From positions 1 to 5,918 of the forward strand of contig NZ_BAABFL010000115.1 of the NCBI RefSeq assembly GCF_039540975.1: DNA of 5,918 nucleotides, read 5' to 3'. Positions 1-4,711 of this stretch are shown here, in pieces. Source of the stretch: Kistimonas scapharcae. Its GTDB lineage: Bacteria; Pseudomonadota; Gammaproteobacteria; Pseudomonadales; Endozoicomonadaceae. Each line of letters begins with the position of its first letter. Position 1 is the stretch's first letter. A program made the translations under genes and the position numbers. A model generated the notes under the pieces. It had not been told where the DNA came from and searched no databases. It was given only the letters and a program-made list of their open reading frames with translations.

Positions 1-675
1 CACGGATTGATCATTTTTTGGTTCCTGGCAATCCATGTACTTATCAACCAGTATGTTGACATTCTTTTGCCATTCGTCGAGTGCCGGGAGTTCATTTTCA
101 AGAGCGTTCGGGTGCTCCAGCATCTCGATCATCATGCGCGGGGCGTAATTGTCGCCTACGTCATAGACAAACACGCCCGGTGCGTCACGGTCTTTCTCAA
201 ATTCAATCCATGCCTTCTCGATCGCTACCGCATAATCCCAGAGTTGGGATACCAGATCATCTTCACCGGTGTCGAACTTGTCACCTACACAACTGTCGTC
301 TTTGTTGGCCCAAGTAATGATCTGGTTGGTCAGGTAGTAATGGAGCGGGGCTACATCTATTGGACTGGGTTCTTTTTTTTGCTGCTTCTTTAATAGTGCT
401 TCGGCTACAGCATCATCAAAATCGTTGTCGTCAGTGAAGCAGTCGTCTATTTCGTCTAAAGAGACGAATGTGTTTTGTGCGACGATACCCACCATCAGAG
501 CGTCCGTGCCAATGCAAGAGACGATGGCATGGGCTAAATCCCTGAGTTCTTCAAAGCCGTAGTTGTGATACAGACACTCCATAATGTCTGGAGTGCTGTA
601 TATAGCGCCGTCTGGCTCTGCGTGTTGGTATTCGCGGTATTTGCTGCTGTCATAGACGTGAATTTTGTATCCCAT
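1..675 (-). CDS. Unknown acidic phage protein, 3' end cut by window edge
   Basis: The frame is open from an ATG at 675 to the left edge, giving 225 codons without a stop, so the C-terminus lies outside the window. The start is chosen because GGGAG (684-688) sits 8 bases upstream; an overlapping ATG at 682 is in another frame and stops after ten residues. The protein begins MGYKIHVYDSSKYREYQ and is rich in Asp and Glu, with an especially acidic stretch around residues 73-92 (SLDEIDDCFTDDNDFDDA) followed by a Lys/Gln-rich patch (KKQQKKE). No signal peptide or membrane segment is visible. It starts 3 bases after the stop of the 57-residue gene upstream, so the two are probably translated together. 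I do not recognise the family. High acidity is compatible with a DNA mimic such as an anti-restriction protein, but that is speculation. Confidence 0.8.
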   Translation of the reverse strand, partial: MGYKIHVYDSSKYREYQHAEPDGAIYSTPDIMECLYHNYGFEELRDLAHAIVSCIGTDALMVGIVAQNTFVSLDEIDDCFTDDNDFDDAVAEALLKKQQKKEPSPIDVAPLHYYLTNQIITWANKDDSCVGDKFDTGEDDLVSQLWDYAVAIEKAWIEFEKDRDAPGVFVYDVGDNYAPRMMIEMLEHPNALENELPALDEWQKNVNILVDKYMDCQEPKNDQSV

Positions 676-678
676 TTT

Positions 679-852
679 TCATACTCCCTTGTTTGGTTTG
701 TTAAACATCAACTCAACAGCTTTTGCTGCGGCTTTTTTGAAGACCGGGTGTATGTCAGTTTTTGATTTAGCTATCAAAAAACGACGATCTTCTGGCGTGA
801 AATACAGGTCCTTTGGTGCGTCTTTATGCACATAGAGATATTGTTGTCTCAT
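679..852 (-). CDS. Small basic protein of unknown function (57 aa)
   Basis: This is a short frame, from MRQQYLYVHK to NKPNKGV. Its ATG (852-850) overlaps the TGA of the preceding gene in an ATGA junction, the usual sign of translational coupling. Its own stop lies 3 bases before the next start, and its last codons carry the Shine-Dalgarno sequence of that next gene. It is Lys/Arg-rich, with a segment LYFTPEDRRFLIAKSK and then a predicted helix that is Ala/Lys-rich (KKAAAKAVELMF). There are no membrane segments or cysteines. The function is unknown; the evidence for it being real is the tight packing at both ends rather than homology. Confidence 0.7.
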   Translation of the reverse strand: MRQQYLYVHKDAPKDLYFTPEDRRFLIAKSKTDIHPVFKKAAAKAVELMFNKPNKGV

Positions 853-1220
853 ATATCAGCACCGCTAATATTGCATTCGGAACAAGGTACCCGGTTGTCG
901 ATTTCAGGGTTGACGGACAAGCCACCTTCGTAGATGAAACCTTCGCCGTCGCACTCTTGGCAGACATCGTTCCCGAAAATGTCTTCTTCTGCATTTATTA
1001 GGTGCAACAAGGACTGAAGGCCATTACCTTTACGGTGTGATAGCCTTACTGCCCACTTGCCTGTCCCCGGCCAGAAGTCGATGACCGAGTAGGTGCTGTA
1101 CACGATCAGGTGAGCGCCATTGTTCTTTGTCTCAAAAGACACCTTTGCCTTGTGCAAAGTTGCCATTGCCTGGGCGTGAAGACGCTGCTTCTTTGTTGGG
1201 CGATCAGTAAGTGGTGTCAT
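849..1220 (-). CDS. Phage protein with C-terminal CxxC/CxxC zinc site (123 aa)
   Basis: The start is taken as the ATG at 1220 (MTPLTDRPTKKQR) because GGGAG lies 7 bases upstream. An in-frame ATG at 1250 would add ten residues but overlaps the previous gene more deeply and lacks a visible ribosome site. The middle section, with NNGAHLIVY, DFWPGTGKW and then KGNGLQSLLHLI, has the look of a phage hypothetical family I remember as common in tailed phages of enteric and marine bacteria; no function is known to me. The C-terminal part has CQEC (residues 87-90) with the DnaJ-like CxxCxGxG pattern (CQECDGEGFIYEGG) and CSEC (113-116), four cysteines placed to bind one zinc. It overlaps the upstream gene by 17 bases and ends in an ATGA overlap with the 57-residue gene. 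A role in nucleic-acid or protein binding is inferred only. Confidence 0.85.
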   Translation of the reverse strand: MTPLTDRPTKKQRLHAQAMATLHKAKVSFETKNNGAHLIVYSTYSVIDFWPGTGKWAVRLSHRKGNGLQSLLHLINAEEDIFGNDVCQECDGEGFIYEGGLSVNPEIDNRVPCSECNISGADI

Positions 1221-1509
1221 CGCGTGTCTCCCGTTCTGTTTCATTGGCAATGTTATTCACGACAAAAACAAGTTGTTTGTGGTAGTTCATTCCCTTCTTG
1301 GTCAGTACAACACCGGCTTCAGTACGCTCGACATACCCACCAATTAACAGGACGCCTGTGGCGAATATGAGATGTTCGTCGAAGGTCGATACTGTGTCAT
1401 CGTCCTCCATGCAGTCAGGAAAACTATTGAACAGCGACACATGCGAAAGCAGGTACACAAATAGGGGCTTATACCACTCAATATCGTCATTCTGTTCAGC
1501 TTTATTCAT
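1204..1509 (-). CDS. Small protein with winged-helix-like segment (101 aa)
   Basis: The ATG (1509-1507) forms an ATGA overlap with the stop of the previous gene, and AGGA stands about 8 bases upstream. The N-terminal half is acidic (PDCMEDDDTVSTFDEH). The segment VLLIGGYVERTEAGVVLTKKGMNYHKQL matches the second-helix and wing pattern of small winged-helix proteins, in which a hydrophobic helix, GxV/I, a short hairpin and LTxKG are followed by a final helix. The same LTxxG tail recurs in other genes of this window. The C-terminus is charged (ETERETRDDTTY) and is encoded in the overlap with the next gene. DNA binding is plausible but unproved: the typical recognition helix is not obvious. Confidence 0.8.
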   Translation of the reverse strand: MNKAEQNDDIEWYKPLFVYLLSHVSLFNSFPDCMEDDDTVSTFDEHLIFATGVLLIGGYVERTEAGVVLTKKGMNYHKQLVFVVNNIANETERETRDDTTY

Positions 1510-1931
1510 GCGTCTTTCCTCGGGTCAGCCCATTTTTGTTCTGGCAGTGGTGTTTCTTTCAGCATTTCGAGAAACACCCGTCCTTTGTCGGTGATTTGAG
1601 GCACTACGTCGTTGGCTGGTGTATTTANCTCCGTATCGAGGGTTATGGCAACAACTCCCACAACAACATCCCCCAACAATGGGATGTCTTTCGCTTCGGC
1701 TTGAATACTGAAGGCATTCTCTTGCTCGACGGCGGTCAGGTAATTGGCGCAGGCAGTGAATACTCTGTCGCCCCATACGCTGCGGCCCCACTCAAGGATG
1801 GCGTTGATGCCGACAGTACCCGTTGGGTAGGTGACGGAAACGTTGGTGTACATATCTTCGATGGGTTTCACATCAAGGATTTCACCTGTCGCACTGTTTT
1901 TAACGACCAGTAGGTTGATCTCTATTTTCAT
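1506..1931 (-). CDS. Unknown N-terminal domain fused to a PLP-W-DPR tail (141 aa)
   Basis: The ATG (1931-1929) overlaps the stop of the upstream gene (ATGA), and its own TGA overlaps the next ATG in the same way. Residues 1-100 form a beta-rich region (KIEINLLVVK, NVSVTYPTGTVG, GDVVVGVVAITLD) that I do not recognise. Residues 113-138 carry ITDKGRVFLEML, ETPLP and W-x-DPR, a tail also found in the protein at 2163-2465. The two parts look like a fusion. One ambiguous base (1628) lies in codon 102, close to the junction; NTA can only be Leu, Ile or Val, so it cannot create a stop, and the conserved tail is in frame after it. Function unknown. Confidence 0.8.
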   Translation of the reverse strand: MKIEINLLVVKNSATGEILDVKPIEDMYTNVSVTYPTGTVGINAILEWGRSVWGDRVFTACANYLTAVEQENAFSIQAEAKDIPLLGDVVVGVVAITLDTEXNTPANDVVPQITDKGRVFLEMLKETPLPEQKWADPRKDA

Positions 1932-2209
1932 TCTTCTTCCACCACTGTCAGGTATGTGAACTTGCCGAAGTAGTTCATCAACTCACGATGAAAGTCTTCA
2001 GCCGCTTGTTTGTTATCCACAATGGTCACTACACGGCCATTGTTGGCATTTACTGTCACGGAACTGTCATAGAGAATGCAGTCGTTCATGGACATGCGTA
2101 GCTGGATTATTTTGCTCCATGCTTTTTGCATGACTTCATCGCGTCTCTTGGCATCAAGTTCTCTATTCACTTTGAACTTGATGAAGACCCTGTAACATTC
2201 GTTGATCAT
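1928..2209 (-). CDS. Unknown small protein (93 aa)
   Basis: The ATG at 2209 is preceded by a purine-rich stretch (GGAGGG about 9 bases upstream, and GAGAG immediately adjacent). The gene overlaps the end of the preceding one by 47 bases in another frame, and its stop overlaps the next start as ATGA. The protein has a possible beta strand (YRVFIKFKV), a basic helix (residues 18-37, with KRRDEVMQKAWSKI), a beta region (SSVTVN, GRVVTIVDN) and a final helix and strand. It has no membrane segment and only two scattered cysteines. I do not recognise the family. The position inside an unbroken chain of overlapping genes is the main support. Confidence 0.75.
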   Translation of the reverse strand: MINECYRVFIKFKVNRELDAKRRDEVMQKAWSKIIQLRMSMNDCILYDSSVTVNANNGRVVTIVDNKQAAEDFHRELMNYFGKFTYLTVVEEE

Positions 2210-2465
2210 CTCTCGGGTCCCTCCATGAATGGACAGGCAAAGGTATTGTCTCTATTGCTGCACAGAGCATTTCAGAGAACTTCTCACCTCTGGCCGTCAG
2301 TTCAGGCTCGTGGTCGTCAGTGATTAACCCTTCTGCCAGCAGATTGCGTAAAGAAGCACCCTCGACATCACCCCAGGCGTTTCTTTCCGATGGTCGCTTG
2401 TCGTAGACCGGGCAGTTGTGGGCGACATGAAGGAAAACAATTTTTGTGGTTGGGGATAAAACCAT
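2163..2465 (-). CDS. Winged-helix-like small protein with NCP and PLP-W-DPR motifs (100 aa)
   Basis: The start ATG at 2465 has a modest AGGG 8 bases upstream and lies 18 bases after the previous stop. The order is: N-terminal helix ending in NCP (residues 17-19), a variable loop, a helix with SLRNLLAEGLI (39-48), then ELTARGEKFSEML (55-67), and IPLPVHSWRDPR (74-85). The SL..LL.EGLI followed by LTxxG pattern is a typical small winged-helix core. The PLP..W.DPR tail also ends the protein at 1506-1931, and the NCP motif recurs at the same place in the protein at 3502-3792, so these are probably relatives. I recall similar phage hypothetical proteins with this tail, but no known activity. The last 15 residues are encoded in the overlap with the next gene and may be unconstrained. 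Confidence 0.85.
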   Translation of the reverse strand: MVLSPTTKIVFLHVAHNCPVYDKRPSERNAWGDVEGASLRNLLAEGLITDDHEPELTARGEKFSEMLCAAIETIPLPVHSWRDPRDDQRMLQGLHQVQSE

Positions 2466-2483
2466 GTATCAGCCCTGTTAATG

Positions 2484-2762
2484 TTATGGTTTGAATAGAA
2501 CAGCCAGCTCGTAACTTTCTTTCAGGTCAGCTTTTATTGCCTTTATGGTTTCGTCGCTTAACCCATCCTTGATAACGACCGGAGGGATTATTTGGTGCCC
2601 ACCAATGGCGTTAAGTTGAAGCAAAACACCACTTGCCATCATGTGGTCTTTACCTGCCTTGTCTATTGCCCTGTCAGCAAAGTGATATGTACTGGCAAGC
2701 TGTGCTTCCAGTTCCAGAATCCTTCTGAGCAGGTCAGCTCTGGTTTGTGTCTTTTTTCGCAT
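2484..2762 (-). CDS. Conserved-type phage hypothetical protein (92 aa)
   Basis: The ATG at 2762 has AGGAC about 6 bases upstream and lies 9 bases after the preceding stop. The basic N-terminus MRKKTQTRADLLRRI leads into a helix with a short coiled-coil-like pattern (LLRRILELEAQLAS). The C-terminal half (GVLLQLNAIGG, IIPPVVIKDGLSDETIKAI, LKESYELAVLFKP) strongly resembles, from memory, a hypothetical family found in many tailed phages of enterobacteria and relatives. No function is known to me. Its presence is one of the better reasons to call this a phage genome. It belongs to the same run of minus-strand genes as its neighbours. Confidence 0.87.
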   Translation of the reverse strand: MRKKTQTRADLLRRILELEAQLASTYHFADRAIDKAGKDHMMASGVLLQLNAIGGHQIIPPVVIKDGLSDETIKAIKADLKESYELAVLFKP

Positions 2763-2771
2763 GTTCTGTCC

Positions 2772-3065
2772 TTAATCCAGTGGTGTTGGTTTGCGCTGCC
2801 ACTTCATACCCAGACGATTGAGGATGCCCTGTGTCATCAGTCGAGCGGTAGGGTTCAGGTACTTGGTGCAATCGACATCTGGGTAGGGGTCTTTTGCTTT
2901 CCTCTCAAGGAAATCAGCGGTGCTCGACAGGATTGAAACAGCCGTGTTGTGGGCACCTTTCATGCGATGTAACAACTCAAACTTCATCAAGGGTTCATTG
3001 GCCCCGACATCAAACAGGAAGTATTTGTCGGGGTTGTCCTTACTCTGTTTAATAGAGAGTTTCAC
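2772..3065 (-). CDS. Unknown small basic protein, GTG start (97 aa)
   Basis: The reading frame starts with GTG (3065-3063), with AGGA 8 bases upstream; no in-frame ATG lies near the beginning. The protein reads MKLSIKQSKDNPDKYFLFDVG at first (beta-rich), then a helical middle with HRMKGAHNTAVSILSS, and ends in a basic segment, LNRLGMKWQRKPTPLD. No domain is recognised. It is the first gene of the left-hand cluster, directly downstream of the structured non-coding stretch at 3066-3501, so any RNA-based control in that stretch could act on this gene and the genes behind it. Confidence 0.78.
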   Translation of the reverse strand: MKLSIKQSKDNPDKYFLFDVGANEPLMKFELLHRMKGAHNTAVSILSSTADFLERKAKDPYPDVDCTKYLNPTARLMTQGILNRLGMKWQRKPTPLD

Positions 3066-3093
3066 GGGGCAGGTCCTATGTTTATTGTCTAGT

Positions 3094-3111
3094 GCCGGTT
3101 ACGTATCCGGC
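3094..3111. repeat. Short hairpin GCCGG/CCGGC
   Basis: A 5-bp GC stem with an 8-base loop lies about 30 bases upstream of the GTG start of the gene at 2772-3065. No T-run follows on either strand, so it is not a normal intrinsic terminator. It may be part of the structured leader RNA of the left-hand cluster. Confidence 0.4.
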
Positions 3112-3135
3112 GTCGTTGCGGCGACCGTACCTTGC

Positions 3136-3264
3136 TTACCGGCTGGCTCGCATTCCAGCTCGGGGGTGTTCTTTGTGAGACTGTGGCGGAACACCCAGCA
3201 AAAACCACCTTGTTTTGTTCGATAACACGCTGTCTTCCATGGCGCGGCAAGCGACAAGCGTCAC
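3136..3264 (-). ncRNA. Possible C4-like antisense RNA region with a 42-codon frame
   Basis: On the minus strand a frame from GTG (3264) or ATG (3240) to TAA (3136) reads MTLVACRAMEDSVLSNKT and then RWFLLGVPPQSHKEHPRAGM. The DNA under it holds a perfect 8-bp inverted repeat, GGGTGTTC at 3164-3171 with GAACACCC at 3189-3196, and a 5-bp hairpin at 3142-3159. From memory, peptides of the form CRAxED...GVPP...KEHPxAG are conceptual translations of the C4-type antisense RNA and immunity regions of P1/P4-like phages. In those systems the RNA structure, not the peptide, is the functional product. This is a pattern match without a search. It could also be a real small protein. No clear Shine-Dalgarno sequence precedes either start. 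Confidence 0.35.
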
Positions 3265-3353
3265 TCGCAAGGGTTATGTGTTACATGACCTTTGTCCTTT
3301 GTTGTGTTTCCTGGGGGATTGCCCAGACGCTTTTTAAAGCAGAAAGTTTTTTA

Positions 3354-3494
3354 GGGTCGGCCATGCCGGGTTTGAACCGGCTTCACTTTTCAACCATCTC
3401 TTTTTATCCCTCACCCGAGGTTGTTTAACAGGAGTCGAACCTGTTGAGCGGTGCGTAATTACACCACCAGTTAGATGGTTGTCGAGTGGCACCC
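3354..3494 (-). ncRNA. tRNA-like structured RNA with two T-arm hairpins
   Basis: On the minus strand two hairpins have exact tRNA T-arm form: ACAGG-TTCGACT-CCTGT (3444 to 3428) and GCCGG-TTCAAAC-CCGGC (3381 to 3365), each with a 5-bp stem and a 7-base TTCRANY loop. Around the first, a 7-bp acceptor-like helix can form between 3482-3488 and 3412-3418 (one G-T pair). It comes with a 4-bp D-like stem and a GGTG/CACC arm (8-base loop), but 9 extra bases separate the T stem from the acceptor and no usable anticodon is seen. A competing fold pairs CAACCATCT (3473-3481) with 3391-3399 and GGGTGCCA (3487-3494) with 3354-3363 around a 2-base bulge. The region starts just after the stop at 3502. It could be degenerate tRNA genes or a tRNA mimic. 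Confidence 0.5.
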
Positions 3495-3501
3495 TTACCA
3501 G

Positions 3502-3792
3502 TTAATGGGTGATGGTCGGAACAGATAAAGTTGTTAGTACCTCAACGGAGTCGAGGAAGGCTTCAGCAACATATCCTTGCTGTTCAACGAAAGCATTCAT
3601 TACTTCGTCGGGGAGGTGTACTTCATTATTGCGGTAATCAAGGATAATCAACCCACGCTCTGAAAGCCTCATCAACGATTCATACCAGTAAAGGGCTGCG
3701 TTGTTTTTTGTGTAACACTCGGGGGCTTCAGTTGTGCATGGGCAGTTCTGTTTGATGATCATCAGAACGTCGAAATCATGGTAGTAGGTCAT
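3502..3792 (-). CDS. Winged-helix-like small protein with NCP motif (96 aa)
   Basis: The ATG at 3792 has AGGAG 8 bases upstream, a strong ribosome site. The protein has an N-terminal helix ending in QNCP (residues 15-18), a variable loop (19-33), a helix with ESLMRLSERGLIILDY, a hairpin (RNNEVHL) and a following helix (DEVMNAFVEQ). NCP and SLxRLxExGLI are in the same order and at nearly the same spacing as in the protein at 2163-2465, so the two are probably paralogues. Here the LTxxG wing is altered to LPDEV, and the PLP-W-DPR tail is missing. A DNA-binding or regulatory role is inferred from the fold pattern only. It is the last gene before the structured non-coding stretch. Confidence 0.82.
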   Translation of the reverse strand: MTYYHDFDVLMIIKQNCPCTTEAPECYTKNNAALYWYESLMRLSERGLIILDYRNNEVHLPDEVMNAFVEQQGYVAEAFLDSVEVLTTLSVPTITH

Positions 3793-3876
3793 TGTGGTGT
3801 CTCCTGCTCTGACTGCTAGTTTTTATTAACCTGCTAATATATTCGCCCGACGTTGGGACGCTCGTCAAGCGTTAAT
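3793..3876 (-). promoter_or_regulatory. Intergenic gap with short palindrome and weak promoter-like motifs
   Basis: This gap lies between the genes at 3877-4242 and 3502-3792. It holds the inverted repeat ACGCT-5 bases-AGCGT (3858-3872). On the minus strand that contains CGCTTGACG, a TTGAC-type -35 candidate, followed 19 to 21 bases later by AATATA/TATATT. The spacer is longer than ideal for a sigma70 promoter, so any activity would be weak or need an activator. The motif CGTCAAGCG also occurs at 5691 and 5793. Confidence 0.3.
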
Positions 3877-4242
3877 TTACACCTGCCATGGGACAACCAC
3901 ACCCTTTTGTTTGTAGAGGTATTCAGGGTAATGGATGCTTGCGTTCCTGACCTCCATACCCAACCCGTTCAACTGGGCAATGATCAGGTTTCCATGAAAA
4001 CTGTCCCCTGACAGCTTCTCTGCTGCCCTGGCTATCTGGGAGCAAGTGACAAACGACTCTGTTCCCTGATAAGCGTCAGACAGCCATTGACGCTCGTGCT
4101 GCTCTAATTTCTTGAGAGGTTTGTCACCTATCAGCTTGAACAGATCGCGGCTGACAAGAGCACTGGACAGGCGTTGCGGGAGCTTTTTCGATTGTCTTTT
4201 GTCGAGGTCAACAACAACGTCACCAATGGCGATTGCCAACAT
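3877..4242 (-). CDS. Unknown protein (121 aa) downstream of the 19-bp repeat array
   Basis: The ATG at 4242 is preceded by AGGAG with a 7-base spacer, an excellent ribosome site. The protein starts MLAIAIGDVVVDLDKRQSKK, continues as a mostly helical basic region (residues 16-60, with LFKLIGDKPLKKLEQHERQW), then a helix around TCSQIARAAEKLSG, and ends in a beta-rich part (LGMEVRNASIHYPEYLY, GVVVPWQV). I recognise no domain. It is the first gene after the terminator and the four tandem repeats, so it probably has its own promoter, perhaps in those repeats, and may be strongly or separately regulated from the genes before the terminator. Confidence 0.82.
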   Translation of the reverse strand: MLAIAIGDVVVDLDKRQSKKLPQRLSSALVSRDLFKLIGDKPLKKLEQHERQWLSDAYQGTESFVTCSQIARAAEKLSGDSFHGNLIIAQLNGLGMEVRNASIHYPEYLYKQKGVVVPWQV

Positions 4243-4267
4243 GGTCGTTCTCCTTTCTCTAGATATG

Positions 4268-4343
4268 AAAAACTTCGTTTATTTATAAAAACTTCGTTTA
4301 TTTATAAAAACTTCGTTTATTTATAAAAACTTCGTTTATTTAT
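4268..4343. repeat. Four perfect 19-bp tandem repeats
   Basis: The unit AAAAACTTCGTTTATTTAT occurs four times without a mismatch or spacer (4268, 4287, 4306, 4325). Each unit holds the small palindrome AAAC-TTC-GTTT and, across its end, TATAAATA on the minus strand (4280-4287, 4299-4306, 4318-4325, 4337-4344). Unit length is near two helical turns, as in iterons or arrays of binding sites. The array sits between a terminator and a gene with a strong ribosome site, so it is best read as a promoter/operator or an iteron-type protein-binding region. No spacers are present, so it is not CRISPR. Confidence 0.95.
4280..4287 (-). promoter_or_regulatory. TATAAATA promoter-like box nearest the gene
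   Basis: TATAAATA is identical to the -10 consensus of T4-type late promoters and close to a sigma70 -10 box. From this copy a transcript would have a leader of about 30 bases before the ATG at 4242. No good -35 hexamer lies at the right distance, which fits a late-type or factor-dependent promoter, but nothing else in the window shows that the phage is T4-like. Confidence 0.35.
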
Positions 4344-4367
4344 AAAAAAGCCCCTGGGTAGGGGCTT
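4343..4367 (-). terminator. Rho-independent terminator
   Basis: On the minus strand the 7-bp stem AAGCCCC/GGGGCTT with a 6-base loop (TACCCA) is followed by a T-run that continues into the AT-rich repeats. It begins 8 bases after the stop of the winged-helix gene at 4375-4701 and should end the transcript coming from the right-hand cluster. Confidence 0.9.
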
Positions 4368-4374
4368 GTGGGGG

Positions 4375-4701
4375 TTAGATGGCGAATGCTGGGTGTTCTC
4401 TGTATTTTGAATCAGGACTGAAATGTTCTTCGCACCACGCCCGACCTTTGTCGGTTAATGCCAGTCGTTTGTCAGGTGTTCGTTTAACCAGTTTTGTTCT
4501 TGTCAGATAGCATGAGTAGGTAGTTAATGTTTGTGGTGTAATATCCAGATATTTGCATAAGTTATTATTACGAGGGGGTCCATATTCATAGGTTTCAGAG
4601 TAAAATATCAAACGGAGCAGATGGACATGCCGACGGTTCAGGTATTTAAATTTCTCGAATCCATATTTATTGGTGTAATACACGGGAATCTTTTTGTCCA
4701 T
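4375..4701 (-). CDS. Winged helix-turn-helix protein, probable regulator (108 aa)
   Basis: The ATG at 4701 lies 10 bases after the previous stop, with AAGG 8 bases upstream. Residues about 22-95 fit a MarR/PadR-like winged-helix domain. There is a first helix (NRRHVHLLRLIFYS), a helix-turn-helix with NNLCKYLDITPQTLTTYSCYL, in which DITPQTLTTY is the likely recognition helix, then LVKRTPDKRLALTDKG as the wing, and a last helix AWCEEHF. The N-terminus is basic and aromatic (MDKKIPVYYTNKYGFEKFKY). This is the clearest DNA-binding protein in the window and the best example of the LTxxG family seen in several neighbours. As the last gene before the terminator it may regulate its own cluster or act at the repeats just downstream; that is inference. 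Confidence 0.85.
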   Translation of the reverse strand: MDKKIPVYYTNKYGFEKFKYLNRRHVHLLRLIFYSETYEYGPPRNNNLCKYLDITPQTLTTYSCYLTRTKLVKRTPDKRLALTDKGRAWCEEHFSPDSKYREHPAFAI

Positions 4702-4711
4702 AGGGCGTACC

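Noticed and set aside
7..393. Plus-strand open frame of 128 codons
   Set aside because: It is the antisense of a minus-strand gene with a strong ribosome site and coupled neighbour, and it has no ribosome site of its own.
1..675. ArdA-type anti-restriction protein
   Set aside because: Acidity and a few D/E-rich segments are suggestive, but no ArdA motif can be aligned and the C-terminus is missing.
3132..3428. Plus-strand open frame of 98 codons across the structured stretch
   Set aside because: It runs through hairpins on the opposite strand, has no Shine-Dalgarno sequence and shows no recognisable domain.
3411..3488. A complete functional tRNA gene with assigned anticodon
   Set aside because: The T-arm is perfect but lies 9 bases from the acceptor-like strand, the anticodon-like loop has 8 bases without U33 in place, and no amino acid can be assigned honestly.
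4268..4343. CRISPR array
   Set aside because: The repeats are in direct tandem with no spacers and are only 19 bp long.
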